A stretch of DNA of 20,783 nt from Thermodesulfatator atlanticus (GTDB taxonomy: Bacteria; Desulfobacterota; Thermodesulfobacteria; Thermodesulfobacteriales; Thermodesulfatatoraceae): contig DROK01000108.1 in assembly GCA_011321895.1 (NCBI GenBank), forward strand, positions 1 to 20,783, given 5' to 3'. Below, one piece after another: positions 1 through 8,667 of this stretch. A program made the translations under genes and the position numbers. The stretch's first letter is position 1. Each line of letters starts with the position of its first letter. Below the pieces are notes generated by a model that worked only from the letters and a program-made list of their open reading frames with translations, searched no databases and was not told where the DNA came from.

Positions 1-1253
1 AGCTGGAAGTGTAGGGCAAACTGGTAGTGCGCCTGGCCGCCCTGGCCAAGGGCGGCGAGCAGGCGGGCGTAATGATAGTGAAATTCTGCGTTATCAGCCA
101 TCTTGTTGAGGAGCTTTTCGTAAAGCGCCCGGGCCTCTTCATACCGTTTGGTCTCCTGGTAACAGCGGGCCAGGAGATAGCCGGCTCCTAGACGATAGGG
201 ATGCCTTCTCACGTACCATTCCAGGATGGGGAGGGCCTTTTCGTAACGCCCGCTCTGGAAATAGATCTCAGCAAGATCAAGACGGAAATCGTCTTTGGCC
301 GGCCACTTTTCTATGACGTAGGCCATCTCCTGGGCCGCTTCTTCAAAGCGCCTCAATTTGGCTAGCGCCAGGGCCAGACCGTAGTGCAAGAAAGGATCTT
401 CCGGACTTTTCCGGATTTCAGCCCGGTAACGTACCACGAGGCTTCCCGCGTCGTGGGTGAAGACCTTGACCCTTACCTGCACCCGCCGCAGGCGGAAGGG
501 GTCAGGGTGGTAGGTGACCTTGGGATGGTAGTAATTGATCATGGATTCAAGGTAGGTGATCCGTTCGGCGGTACCAGGGTGGGTGAGGAGATAGCTCGGC
601 ACGTTTTCCGAAAGGAGCCAGCGGTGCCGGACGATTTTGTTAAAAACCTCGATGAACCCCCGGGGGTCATACCCGGCAGCCGTGAGATATTGAAACCCCA
701 GCCGGTCAGCTTCTTCTTCGTCAGCCCGGCTGTAAGAAAGGGCCTTGGTGGCCGCCAGGGCCCCGGAAGTCACGGCGATGGCCTGGCCCATCTCCCCCCG
801 GCCCAGCAGGAGCCCTACGATGGTGACCGCGGCGCTGGCCAGATTGAGGCGCGTTAGTTTTTCAATCCTTTTGGCCAGGTGCCTGGCTTGCACGTGGGCC
901 AGCTCGTGGGCCAGCACCCCGGCCAGTTCGTCTTCGCGGTCAATCTCTTCCAAAAGTCCGGTATTGACGAAGATATAGCCTCCGGGCACGGCAAAGGCGT
1001 TGAGGCTTTCGTCTTTGATGACGTAAAACTTGAAAGGAAAATAATGGGGACCTATGTGGGCGATGAGGCGTCGGCCGACTTCAGCCACGTAACCCGTAAC
1101 TTCCGGGTCTTCCACGAATTGGGCCTCTTTACGCAGCATCTGAAGGACCTGGCGCCCGAGCCGTGCTTCCTCTTCGTGGCTCATAAGGCCCGCTGCCAGG
1201 GAAGGAAAAAGGAGGCCCAGAACCAGCCCGAAGGCCAAAAGATATTTTTTCAT
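1..1253 (-). CDS. BepA-like periplasmic M48 zinc metalloprotease with C-terminal TPRs (partial, cut by left edge)
   Basis: The gene runs off the left edge, so only the first 417 codons are visible and there is no stop. The product starts with a signal peptide (MKKYLLAFGLVLGLLFPSLAA), so it is exported. The catalytic motif HELAH is at residues 116-120, followed by the M48 motif SRADEEEAD at 175-183, which should supply the third zinc ligand (one of E179-E181). After about residue 290 the sequence becomes helical TPR-like repeats, with phrases such as RFEEAAQEM and RYEEARALYEKLL. This layout matches BepA/YfgC, a periplasmic protease and chaperone for outer-membrane proteins (E. coli BepA is about 490 residues, so some 60-70 residues are probably missing). 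The ATG is the only start giving a full signal peptide. Its Shine-Dalgarno (TAAGG) lies unusually close, 3 nt upstream. The gene follows the groEL terminator, so it probably has its own promoter. Family assignment is secure; the substrate is inferred. Confidence 0.9.
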   Translation of the reverse strand, partial: MKKYLLAFGLVLGLLFPSLAAGLMSHEEEARLGRQVLQMLRKEAQFVEDPEVTGYVAEVGRRLIAHIGPHYFPFKFYVIKDESLNAFAVPGGYIFVNTGLLEEIDREDELAGVLAHELAHVQARHLAKRIEKLTRLNLASAAVTIVGLLLGRGEMGQAIAVTSGALAATKALSYSRADEEEADRLGFQYLTAAGYDPRGFIEVFNKIVRHRWLLSENVPSYLLTHPGTAERITYLESMINYYHPKVTYHPDPFRLRRVQVRVKVFTHDAGSLVVRYRAEIRKSPEDPFLHYGLALALAKLRRFEEAAQEMAYVIEKWPAKDDFRLDLAEIYFQSGRYEKALPILEWYVRRHPYRLGAGYLLARCYQETKRYEEARALYEKLLNKMADNAEFHYHYARLLAALGQGGQAHYQFALHFQ

Positions 1254-1334
1254 ACCCTTAAGATAAAACGCTTTTGCCTTTCGTACCAGTTGAGGCTAAA
1301 AGTGGGGAAGGAGGTAAAGGAAGGGAGACAAACG

Positions 1335-1365
1335 AAGAGGGGCGGCGAAAGCCGCCCCTCTTTTT
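1335..1365 (-). terminator. Intrinsic terminator after groEL
   Basis: A perfect 12-bp GC-rich stem (1335-1346 with 1351-1362) closes a 4-nt loop (GAAA read on the plus strand, TTTC on the minus) just after the groEL stop at 1372-1374. In the groEL direction it is followed by a modest T-rich run (TTCGTTTGTC). On the plus strand it is followed directly by TTTTT, so the hairpin could act both ways, although no plus-strand gene precedes it. Confidence 0.85.
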
Positions 1366-1371
1366 GCCTTT

Positions 1372-3009
<1,638 letters not shown>

Positions 3010-3035
3010 TCAAAATTTTTTATTTCGCAGGGTAT

Positions 3036-3326
3036 TTAGTCTTCAATAATGGCCAGGACGTCGTCTTCTCTCATGATGAGATATTCTTCACCTTCGATTT
3101 TCACTTCGGTCCCGGCGTATTTACCGAAAAGGATACGGTCTCCTTCCTTTACGGAAAGGGGCATCTTCTGCCCGTTTTCCAGGATACGTCCGTCACCCAC
3201 CGCAATCACCTTGCCCATGATCGGCTTCTCTTTGGCAGTGTCAGGGATAATGATGCCACTTTTGGTGCGCTCTTCTTCCTCTATGCGCTGAACAAGAATC
3301 CGATCATGAAGCGGCTTTACTTTCAT
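3036..3326 (-). CDS. groS: Co-chaperonin GroES (10 kDa, Hsp10)
   Basis: GroES is the heptameric lid of the GroEL chamber. The 96 residues match the family length and pattern: [19 protein letters not shown] at the N-terminus, the mobile loop [15 protein letters not shown] that contacts GroEL, then [33 protein letters not shown] at the end. The ATG has a good Shine-Dalgarno (AGGAGGGGTG). It is the first gene of the heat-shock operon, with the promoter and CIRCE operator in the 90 bp upstream. Confidence 0.99.
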   Translation of the reverse strand: MKVKPLHDRILVQRIEEEERTKSGIIIPDTAKEKPIMGKVIAVGDGRILENGQKMPLSVKEGDRILFGKYAGTEVKIEGEEYLIMREDDVLAIIED

Positions 3327-3352
3327 CTGTCACCCCTCCTTCTGAAATTTTA

Positions 3353-3379
3353 TTAGCACTCACCTGAGCTGGCTGCTAA
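3353..3379 (-). promoter_or_regulatory. CIRCE operator (HrcA repressor site) of groESL
   Basis: The classical CIRCE is TTAGCACTC-N9-GAGTGCTAA. Read on the minus strand this site is TTAGCAGCC-N9-GAGTGCTAA: exact 9-nt spacer, one arm perfect and the other matching 7 of 9. It lies just after the -10 box, over the predicted transcription start and about 27 nt before the groES ATG, as expected for repression by HrcA. The hrcA gene is not in this window. Confidence 0.88.
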
Positions 3380-3405
3380 TATAATCACCCGGTTTTACTT
3401 GACAA
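3378..3405 (-). promoter_or_regulatory. Sigma70-type promoter of groESL
   Basis: On the minus strand there is a -35 TTGTCA (3400-3405), a 16-nt spacer and a -10 TATATT (3378-3383). The -10 overlaps the first two bases of the CIRCE element. The promoter lies only 9 nt beyond the stop of the upstream 625-residue gene and no terminator separates them, so some read-through into groESL is possible. Confidence 0.72.
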
Positions 3406-3414
3406 GGGGCCTTT

Positions 3415-5292
3415 TCAAATTTTTTCGTTGAGGGCGCGGAGGAGAGATAATACGAGGGCCAGGAAGGAGAGTACCAAAAAGGAGGTGAGGTTGAAAAAGG
3501 GGGGCGGGTTTCGGCTCTCTAAAAAATGGTAAAGGGCGGGTACCAGCATAAAGACCAGAAACAGGACAAGTTCCAGGATCAAAAAGTATTTTACGAAACT
3601 TGAAAGCTGTTTCCTGAAACGCCATTCCTGCCGCAATCTTGCTTCTTCTCTGGCCAGCTCTTCAAGGATCCTTTCGATTTTCTCTCCCTGTTGGTAGGCC
3701 CTCTTAAGGGTTTTTAAGAGGTCTGCCTTGAGCAGGGAGGCCAGTTTATCCAGCTCCTGGCGCAGTCTTTCCAAGAGGTGGGCGTAAGGGTCATCGGCGC
3801 GCCGGTAGGGGAAGCGGTGCCAGAATTGCTGATAGTATTCAAGGCTTTTGGTGTAAGTTTTGTATTTGGCGCGCAATTTCTGGCCCTGCCGAAAAAGATA
3901 GCCCTGTAGTTCAAGTCCCAGGTCAAAGGCCCGTCTCTCTGCGGTCAACAATTCCAGGAAGCCGCCTTCGTAAATCTCGCGCCGGATCTCGGCCAGCGTA
4001 TTTTCAAAGCGTTTTACCTCTTCTTCCGGGAGGGCCTTGATCAGGGGACGCAGGGCGTTTTCAGCCTGGGCCAGCCGGAAGACCGCCTCTTCCTGTTTCT
4101 TCTCGTAAAGACTTTGGGCCTGGGCCTCAAGTTCCGGGGCCAGGGGGAGGAAACGCCCTTCGGTCAAAAGACACGGCAGGGCCATTATTTCGTTTAAAAG
4201 CGGGGTTAAGGTGTTTTTGGCCTTGGGAAAGGCGTATTTGACCTGACAGGCGGCCAAGAGGATCCGGGCCGGCCAGCAGGAGCGGTCTTTCTTAAGGGCC
4301 TCCTGGTAAAAGTCTTCTGCTTCCAGCCCCTTGCCTTCAAGCTCAAAGAGCCAGCCCTTGAAGAGGAGAACGAAGGCCAGTTCTGCCGGTTTTTGGGCAA
4401 GTTCGGCGGCCTTTTCCACGAAATAAAGGGCCTCGGCCGGGGTCTCGGCCAGGGCCGCGGTGAGGGCCAGGGCCAGAAGGGCCTTAAAATCCCGGCTCAG
4501 GTCACATTTTTCAAACCTCTCCCGGGCCTTGCCAAAGTCTCCCTGACCCAGGGCCTCAAGCCCCAAAAAGAGGTTGCCCCCCGAGGTGAGCCCGGTCTTA
4601 AGGGGCAGGGTCTCCCAGGTGGAAGCGTTACTGGTGAAAAAGAGGCGTAAAAAAGAGGGTCTGAAAAAGGGACGTCTCAGGGCCAGCTTTTTGAGGCCCT
4701 CTTGGGTTTTTCCTTCGGCAAAAGGGCGGGCCAGGGCCTTTAAGAAGTCCTCTGGTTTTTGCTTTAGCCAGGAAAGATAGGCTTCGTAGGGTTCTTCAAG
4801 GTTTAAGGCCGGACAGTCCCTGGGTTTGTGCCACCTCAGACCACACACCGGACAGGGGCGGTAAGGGCCAAGGAGCAGGAGGTCGCGAAAGGCAAAAAGC
4901 CCTTCTTCGTAAGCGGTGGCCGGGATCCTCAACTCAAAAAGGCCCTGCCATTCATATAACGTGGCGGCAAAAGGGAGCCCACCCAGAGAAGGCCGCAGCC
5001 TTTCTGCCTCCTTCTTGGTCAGATAGATCCTTCCCGGGCGAAAAAGGGACCTGGCCCCAGGAGGGATCAGGGAGAAGGGAAGGGGCAGGTTTTTTCCCTG
5101 AGACCACAGTCTTTTGAGTTTTTCCAGTATTTCGTTGAGCTGGCCTAAACGACCCTCCGGGATCTCTATCAGGTTTTCCCGGACTTCAAAATAGGTCTTC
5201 AGCTGGCTTCTGGCCTGTTTGGCCAGGGTTTGAGGGCTTTCCGGCCAGAAGGCCTCGGCAAATTCCGGAAACAGGCGCAATTCGAGTTTCAT
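3415..5292 (-). CDS. Unrecognised protein: CCHC zinc-knuckle motif, TPR-like helices, C-terminal membrane hairpin
   Basis: I do not recognise a named family for this 625-residue protein. It has no signal peptide. A C-x2-C-x4-H-x4-C pattern (C147, C150, H155, C160; CPVCGLRWHKPRDC) exactly fits zinc-knuckle spacing, although a rubredoxin-like or other zinc ribbon role is equally possible. Residues about 240-365 look like TPR repeats (ALGQGDFGKARERFEK; LEAEDFYQEALKKD). Residues about 390-560 are highly charged and helical, probably partly coiled coil. Two hydrophobic segments at about 567-590 and 602-619, separated by RNPPPF, should form a membrane hairpin, leaving the large N-terminal part in the cytoplasm. 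The ATG follows lspA by 35 nt with Shine-Dalgarno AGGAAAG, so it is probably last in ileS-lspA-this gene. It ends just before the groESL promoter. A scaffold or membrane-tethered binding role is possible but is guesswork. Confidence 0.85.
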   Translation of the reverse strand: MKLELRLFPEFAEAFWPESPQTLAKQARSQLKTYFEVRENLIEIPEGRLGQLNEILEKLKRLWSQGKNLPLPFSLIPPGARSLFRPGRIYLTKKEAERLRPSLGGLPFAATLYEWQGLFELRIPATAYEEGLFAFRDLLLLGPYRPCPVCGLRWHKPRDCPALNLEEPYEAYLSWLKQKPEDFLKALARPFAEGKTQEGLKKLALRRPFFRPSFLRLFFTSNASTWETLPLKTGLTSGGNLFLGLEALGQGDFGKARERFEKCDLSRDFKALLALALTAALAETPAEALYFVEKAAELAQKPAELAFVLLFKGWLFELEGKGLEAEDFYQEALKKDRSCWPARILLAACQVKYAFPKAKNTLTPLLNEIMALPCLLTEGRFLPLAPELEAQAQSLYEKKQEEAVFRLAQAENALRPLIKALPEEEVKRFENTLAEIRREIYEGGFLELLTAERRAFDLGLELQGYLFRQGQKLRAKYKTYTKSLEYYQQFWHRFPYRRADDPYAHLLERLRQELDKLASLLKADLLKTLKRAYQQGEKIERILEELAREEARLRQEWRFRKQLSSFVKYFLILELVLFLVFMLVPALYHFLESRNPPPFFNLTSFLVLSFLALVLSLLRALNEKI

Positions 5293-5327
5293 ATCTTTCC
5301 TTAATTCGAAAGATAGAGGAGAAAAGT

Positions 5328-5783
5328 TTAGGGCCTGGCCAGACTTCTTAAGAGGAGCCCAATTACCCCGAGGGTGATGGCGGCGTCGGCCAGGTTAAAG
5401 GCAGGCCAGTGGTAGCGGCCCAGGTAAAAGTCCAGAAAGTCAAAGACCTGGCCGTGCAAAAGGCGGTCAAGGAGGTTGCCCAGGGCCCCCCCGGCAATCA
5501 GCCCGCAAAAGAGCTGGTTGGCGCGCTCATCTTTGGTGCGTACGTAAAAGAAAAGCCCCCCTATGGCCAGGAGGTTAAGCAAGACAAAGAGCCAGGGCGG
5601 CCCCTTTTGGGCCAGCCCGAAGGCCACCCCAGGGTTCCAGACCCGAACCAGGTTGACCAGCCCCGGTATGAGGGGGCGTACCACCTCTGGCCCGAGCAGT
5701 TGTTTAATCAGGTATTTGCTGGCCTGGTCCAGGATGAAGACCAGGCCAGCTGACAAAAAGAAGACCTTAAGCCGTCTGATCAT
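5328..5783 (-). CDS. lspA: Lipoprotein signal peptidase (signal peptidase II)
   Basis: LspA is an inner-membrane aspartyl protease that removes the signal peptide from lipid-modified prolipoproteins at the conserved cysteine. The 151 residues carry four membrane segments (roughly 6-25, 63-80, 88-105, 128-148) and the family motifs WNPGVAFG (49-56), GNLLDR (102-107), GQVFDFLDFY (111-120) and FNLADAAI (129-136). The catalytic aspartates are expected to be D115 and D133. The start codon lies inside the end of ileS (17-nt overlap). The ileS-lspA pair is common in bacteria and implies co-transcription and translational coupling. Confidence 0.98.
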   Translation of the reverse strand: MIRRLKVFFLSAGLVFILDQASKYLIKQLLGPEVVRPLIPGLVNLVRVWNPGVAFGLAQKGPPWLFVLLNLLAIGGLFFYVRTKDERANQLFCGLIAGGALGNLLDRLLHGQVFDFLDFYLGRYHWPAFNLADAAITLGVIGLLLRSLARP

Positions 5784-8601
5784 CTATTTGCTGGACCACC
5801 TGGTAGCAGCGGGCACAGAGGGCAGGGAGGTCTTCCCGCTGGCCTACGGTTTCGCTCCACTTCCAGCACCGTTCACACTTCCTTCCCCTGGCCCTTTTTA
5901 CCAGGACCTTAAGGCCCGGTAGCTCAGCACTCTCGTAAAGCACCGTCCCTTCTTCAGAGGAGGCTTCTTGCGCCACGGTGAGCTGAGAGACGATGGCCAG
6001 GTAGGTCAGCGTCTCCTGGTTTTCTTGCAAAAAGGCGGCCAGTTCCGCCGGCGGGACCAGGACCACTTCCGCCTCCAGGGAGTTTCCGATGATTTTGGCC
6101 TCTTTGCGGGCGATTTCCAAGGCCTTGGTTATCTCTGACCTTAAAGCGAAGAGCCTTTCCCACTTTTGCTTAAAATCCTCGGGGACTTCCCGCAGGACCG
6201 GGGCAGGGAAGGAGGCCAGATGCACACTTTCTGCCTCTTTCGGCCCCGGTAAATAGCGCCAGATCTCTTCCGCCGTAAAAGAGAGGATGGGAGCCATGAG
6301 CCGGGTAAGGGTCGTTAGGGCGTGGTAGAGCACGGTCTGGGCCGCACGTCGTTTAAAGGCCTCAGGGGCTTCACAGTAAAGGGTGTCCCGGCTCACGTCG
6401 ATAAAGATGGCGGAAAGGTCAACGGCACAGAACTGGTGCAGCCCCTGGGTTATCAGGTGGAAATCGTAATTTTCGTAAGCCTTAAGACAGCGCTCGGTAA
6501 GTCTGGAGAGCCTGAAGAGGAGGTATCGTTCAAATTCCGGAAGCTCCTCCGGGGGAATAAGGTCTTTTTCGGGGTCAAAGTCATAGAGGTTTCCCAGCAG
6601 GAAACGGCAGGTGTTTCTGATCTTGCGGTAGGCTTCGGTCAGGCGGGCCAGTATCTCGTCTGAGAGCCGGATATCATCCCGGTAGTCTTCCGCCGCCACC
6701 CACAGGCGCAAAATCTCTGCCCCGTAGCGTTTAATCACCTTTTCGGGGGGGATGACGTTCCCCAGGGATTTGGACATTTTGCGTCCTTTGCCATCCACCA
6801 CGAAACCGTGGGTAAGGACGGCCTCGTAAGGGGCCCGGCCCCGGGTCCCCACCGCACAAAGGAGGGAGCTCTGGAACCAGCCCCGGTGCTGGTCAGAGCC
6901 TTCTAGATAGAGTTCTGCGGGAAATTTGAGTTCCGGCCGCCTTTCCAAAACCGCGGCAAAAGAGACCCCTGAGTCAAACCATACGTCAAGGATGTCCTCT
7001 TCTTTTTGGAATTCTTCCCCTCCACAACGGGGGCATTGGGTCCCGGGAGGGAGCAGGTCTTTTGCCTCTTTTTCGAACCAGATATCCGCCCCGTGCTCCT
7101 CAAAGAGTTGGATCGTCTTTTCGTAATACTGATAATCTTTAAGGATGGTGCCGCAGGCACGGCAGGTGAAAACCGTAAGGGGCACCCCCCAGGAACGCTG
7201 GCGGGAAAGACACCAGTCAGGCCGCTTCTCCACCATGTTCCTGATCCTTTCCCGCCCCCAGGGGGGGATCCACCGTACCTTGTCGATCCACTCCAGGGCC
7301 TTTTCGCGCAGGTGGTTGGCTTCCATGGAAATGAACCATTGTTCCGTGGCCCGGAAAATCACCGGCTTTTTACAGCGCCAGCAATGGGGATAACTGTGGG
7401 TAATTTCCGTGACCCAGAGGAGATTTCCTCGCTCCTTGAGAATTTCGATGATCTTGGCGTTGGCTTCAAAGATATGCTGCCCGCCGATTTCAGGAAGTTC
7501 CGGGTCAAAGCGCCCTTCCGCATCCACCGGGGCGTAAACTTCAAGACCATATTTGAGCCCGGTCTCATAGTCTTCCTCACCGTGGCCGGGGGCGATGTGG
7601 ACGCAGCCCGTACCTGCCTCAAGGGTCACGTAATCCGCAAGCACGATCAGGGACTTGCGGGGCAGGAAGGGGTGCCGGGCATGTTTCCCTTCAAGGTCCC
7701 GGGCCTTTACGCGGCCAAGGATAGGAGGAACCTTTTCCAAACCGAGTTCCGCGGCCAGGGCCGAAAGGCGCCCTTCGGCCAGGAGCAAAAATTCGTCCTT
7801 CAGCTGGACTACCACGTAGTCGAATTCCGGGTTCAGGGCCACGGCCAAATTGGCCGGCAAGGTCCAGGGGGTGGTGGTCCAGATGAGGATAGAGACCGGG
7901 CCCTTTCTTAATTCTTCCGGCAGGGCCGCCAGGGCGTCTTCGTCCAGGGGAAATTTTACGTAGATCGACGGGGAACGGTGGTCATAATATTCGACCTCGG
8001 CCTCTGCCAGCGCGGTTACGCAATGGGTACACCAATAGACCGGTTTTTTGCGCCGGTAGACGTAGCCCTTGCTGAGAAAGGTGACAAATTCCCGGGCGAT
8101 GGTGGCCTCATAGTCGTAGCTCATGGTGAGGTAAGGGTTTTCCCAGTCGCCAATGACCCCGAGGCGCTTGAATTCCTCCCGTTGAATATTAATCCAGCGT
8201 TCGGCGTAGGCCCGGCAGTGTTTACGGACGGTAAGCTTGGGAAGCTCTCCCCTCCTTACCTTCAGTTCCCTTTCCACGTTGAGTTCGATGGGAAGCCCGT
8301 GACAGTCCCAGCCGGGGACGTAAGGGGCGTTAAACCCGGCCATGCGTTTGCTTTTGACGATGAAGTCTTTAAGGATCTTGTTAAGGGCGGTGCCCATATG
8401 GATGTGACCGTTGGCGTAAGGGGGGCCGTCGTGCAGGACAAAAAGGGGGGCCTTTTCCCGGGTGTTTAACATTTTCTGGTAAAGGCCCATTTCTTCCCAG
8501 TATTTGAGAAATTCCGGTTCCCTTTTGGTAAGGTTGGCCTTCATGGGGAAGTCGGTCCGGGGGAGATTGAGCGTTTCCTTCCAGTCCTTCTTTTCTGCCA
8601 T
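5767..8601 (-). CDS. ileS: Isoleucyl-tRNA synthetase
   Basis: This class I synthetase charges tRNA-Ile. The 944 residues fit the bacterial zinc-tailed type. The first signature is in GPPYANGHIHMGT: the HIGH position reads HMGT (68-71), with T in place of the last H. KMSKS is intact at 608-612. The editing (CP1) domain shows the threonine-rich WTTTPWTLPAN (241-251) and GTGCVHIAPGHGEEDY (330-345). The C-terminal zinc finger has C909, C912, C929 and C932. An additional CTHC/CWRC pair and a CRAC...CPRC pair appear in the middle of the protein. The ATG has Shine-Dalgarno GAGGTG. It overlaps lspA downstream and has a probable promoter of its own in the 66-bp gap upstream. Confidence 0.99.
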   Translation of the reverse strand: MAEKKDWKETLNLPRTDFPMKANLTKREPEFLKYWEEMGLYQKMLNTREKAPLFVLHDGPPYANGHIHMGTALNKILKDFIVKSKRMAGFNAPYVPGWDCHGLPIELNVERELKVRRGELPKLTVRKHCRAYAERWINIQREEFKRLGVIGDWENPYLTMSYDYEATIAREFVTFLSKGYVYRRKKPVYWCTHCVTALAEAEVEYYDHRSPSIYVKFPLDEDALAALPEELRKGPVSILIWTTTPWTLPANLAVALNPEFDYVVVQLKDEFLLLAEGRLSALAAELGLEKVPPILGRVKARDLEGKHARHPFLPRKSLIVLADYVTLEAGTGCVHIAPGHGEEDYETGLKYGLEVYAPVDAEGRFDPELPEIGGQHIFEANAKIIEILKERGNLLWVTEITHSYPHCWRCKKPVIFRATEQWFISMEANHLREKALEWIDKVRWIPPWGRERIRNMVEKRPDWCLSRQRSWGVPLTVFTCRACGTILKDYQYYEKTIQLFEEHGADIWFEKEAKDLLPPGTQCPRCGGEEFQKEEDILDVWFDSGVSFAAVLERRPELKFPAELYLEGSDQHRGWFQSSLLCAVGTRGRAPYEAVLTHGFVVDGKGRKMSKSLGNVIPPEKVIKRYGAEILRLWVAAEDYRDDIRLSDEILARLTEAYRKIRNTCRFLLGNLYDFDPEKDLIPPEELPEFERYLLFRLSRLTERCLKAYENYDFHLITQGLHQFCAVDLSAIFIDVSRDTLYCEAPEAFKRRAAQTVLYHALTTLTRLMAPILSFTAEEIWRYLPGPKEAESVHLASFPAPVLREVPEDFKQKWERLFALRSEITKALEIARKEAKIIGNSLEAEVVLVPPAELAAFLQENQETLTYLAIVSQLTVAQEASSEEGTVLYESAELPGLKVLVKRARGRKCERCWKWSETVGQREDLPALCARCYQVVQQIDDQTA

Positions 8602-8636
8602 CTTGCACCTCAGCTCATTTAAGTTTTTCTCCAGGA

Positions 8637-8665
8637 ATACTAGAAACCTTAAAGCGAAGTGGCAA
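8637..8665 (-). promoter_or_regulatory. Probable sigma70-type promoter of ileS-lspA
   Basis: In the 66-bp gap between the kinase stop and ileS, the minus strand reads TTGCCA (8660-8665), a 17-nt spacer, then TAGTAT (8637-8642). This is 5 of 6 at -35, optimal spacing and 4 of 6 at -10. I saw no T-box-like leader, and the gap is too short for one. Confidence 0.45.
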
Positions 8666-8667
8666 GC

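Noticed and set aside
7006..7911. A 301-codon plus-strand open frame opposite ileS
   Set aside because: It lies fully inside the conserved synthetase gene and shows no recognisable domain or convincing ribosome site.
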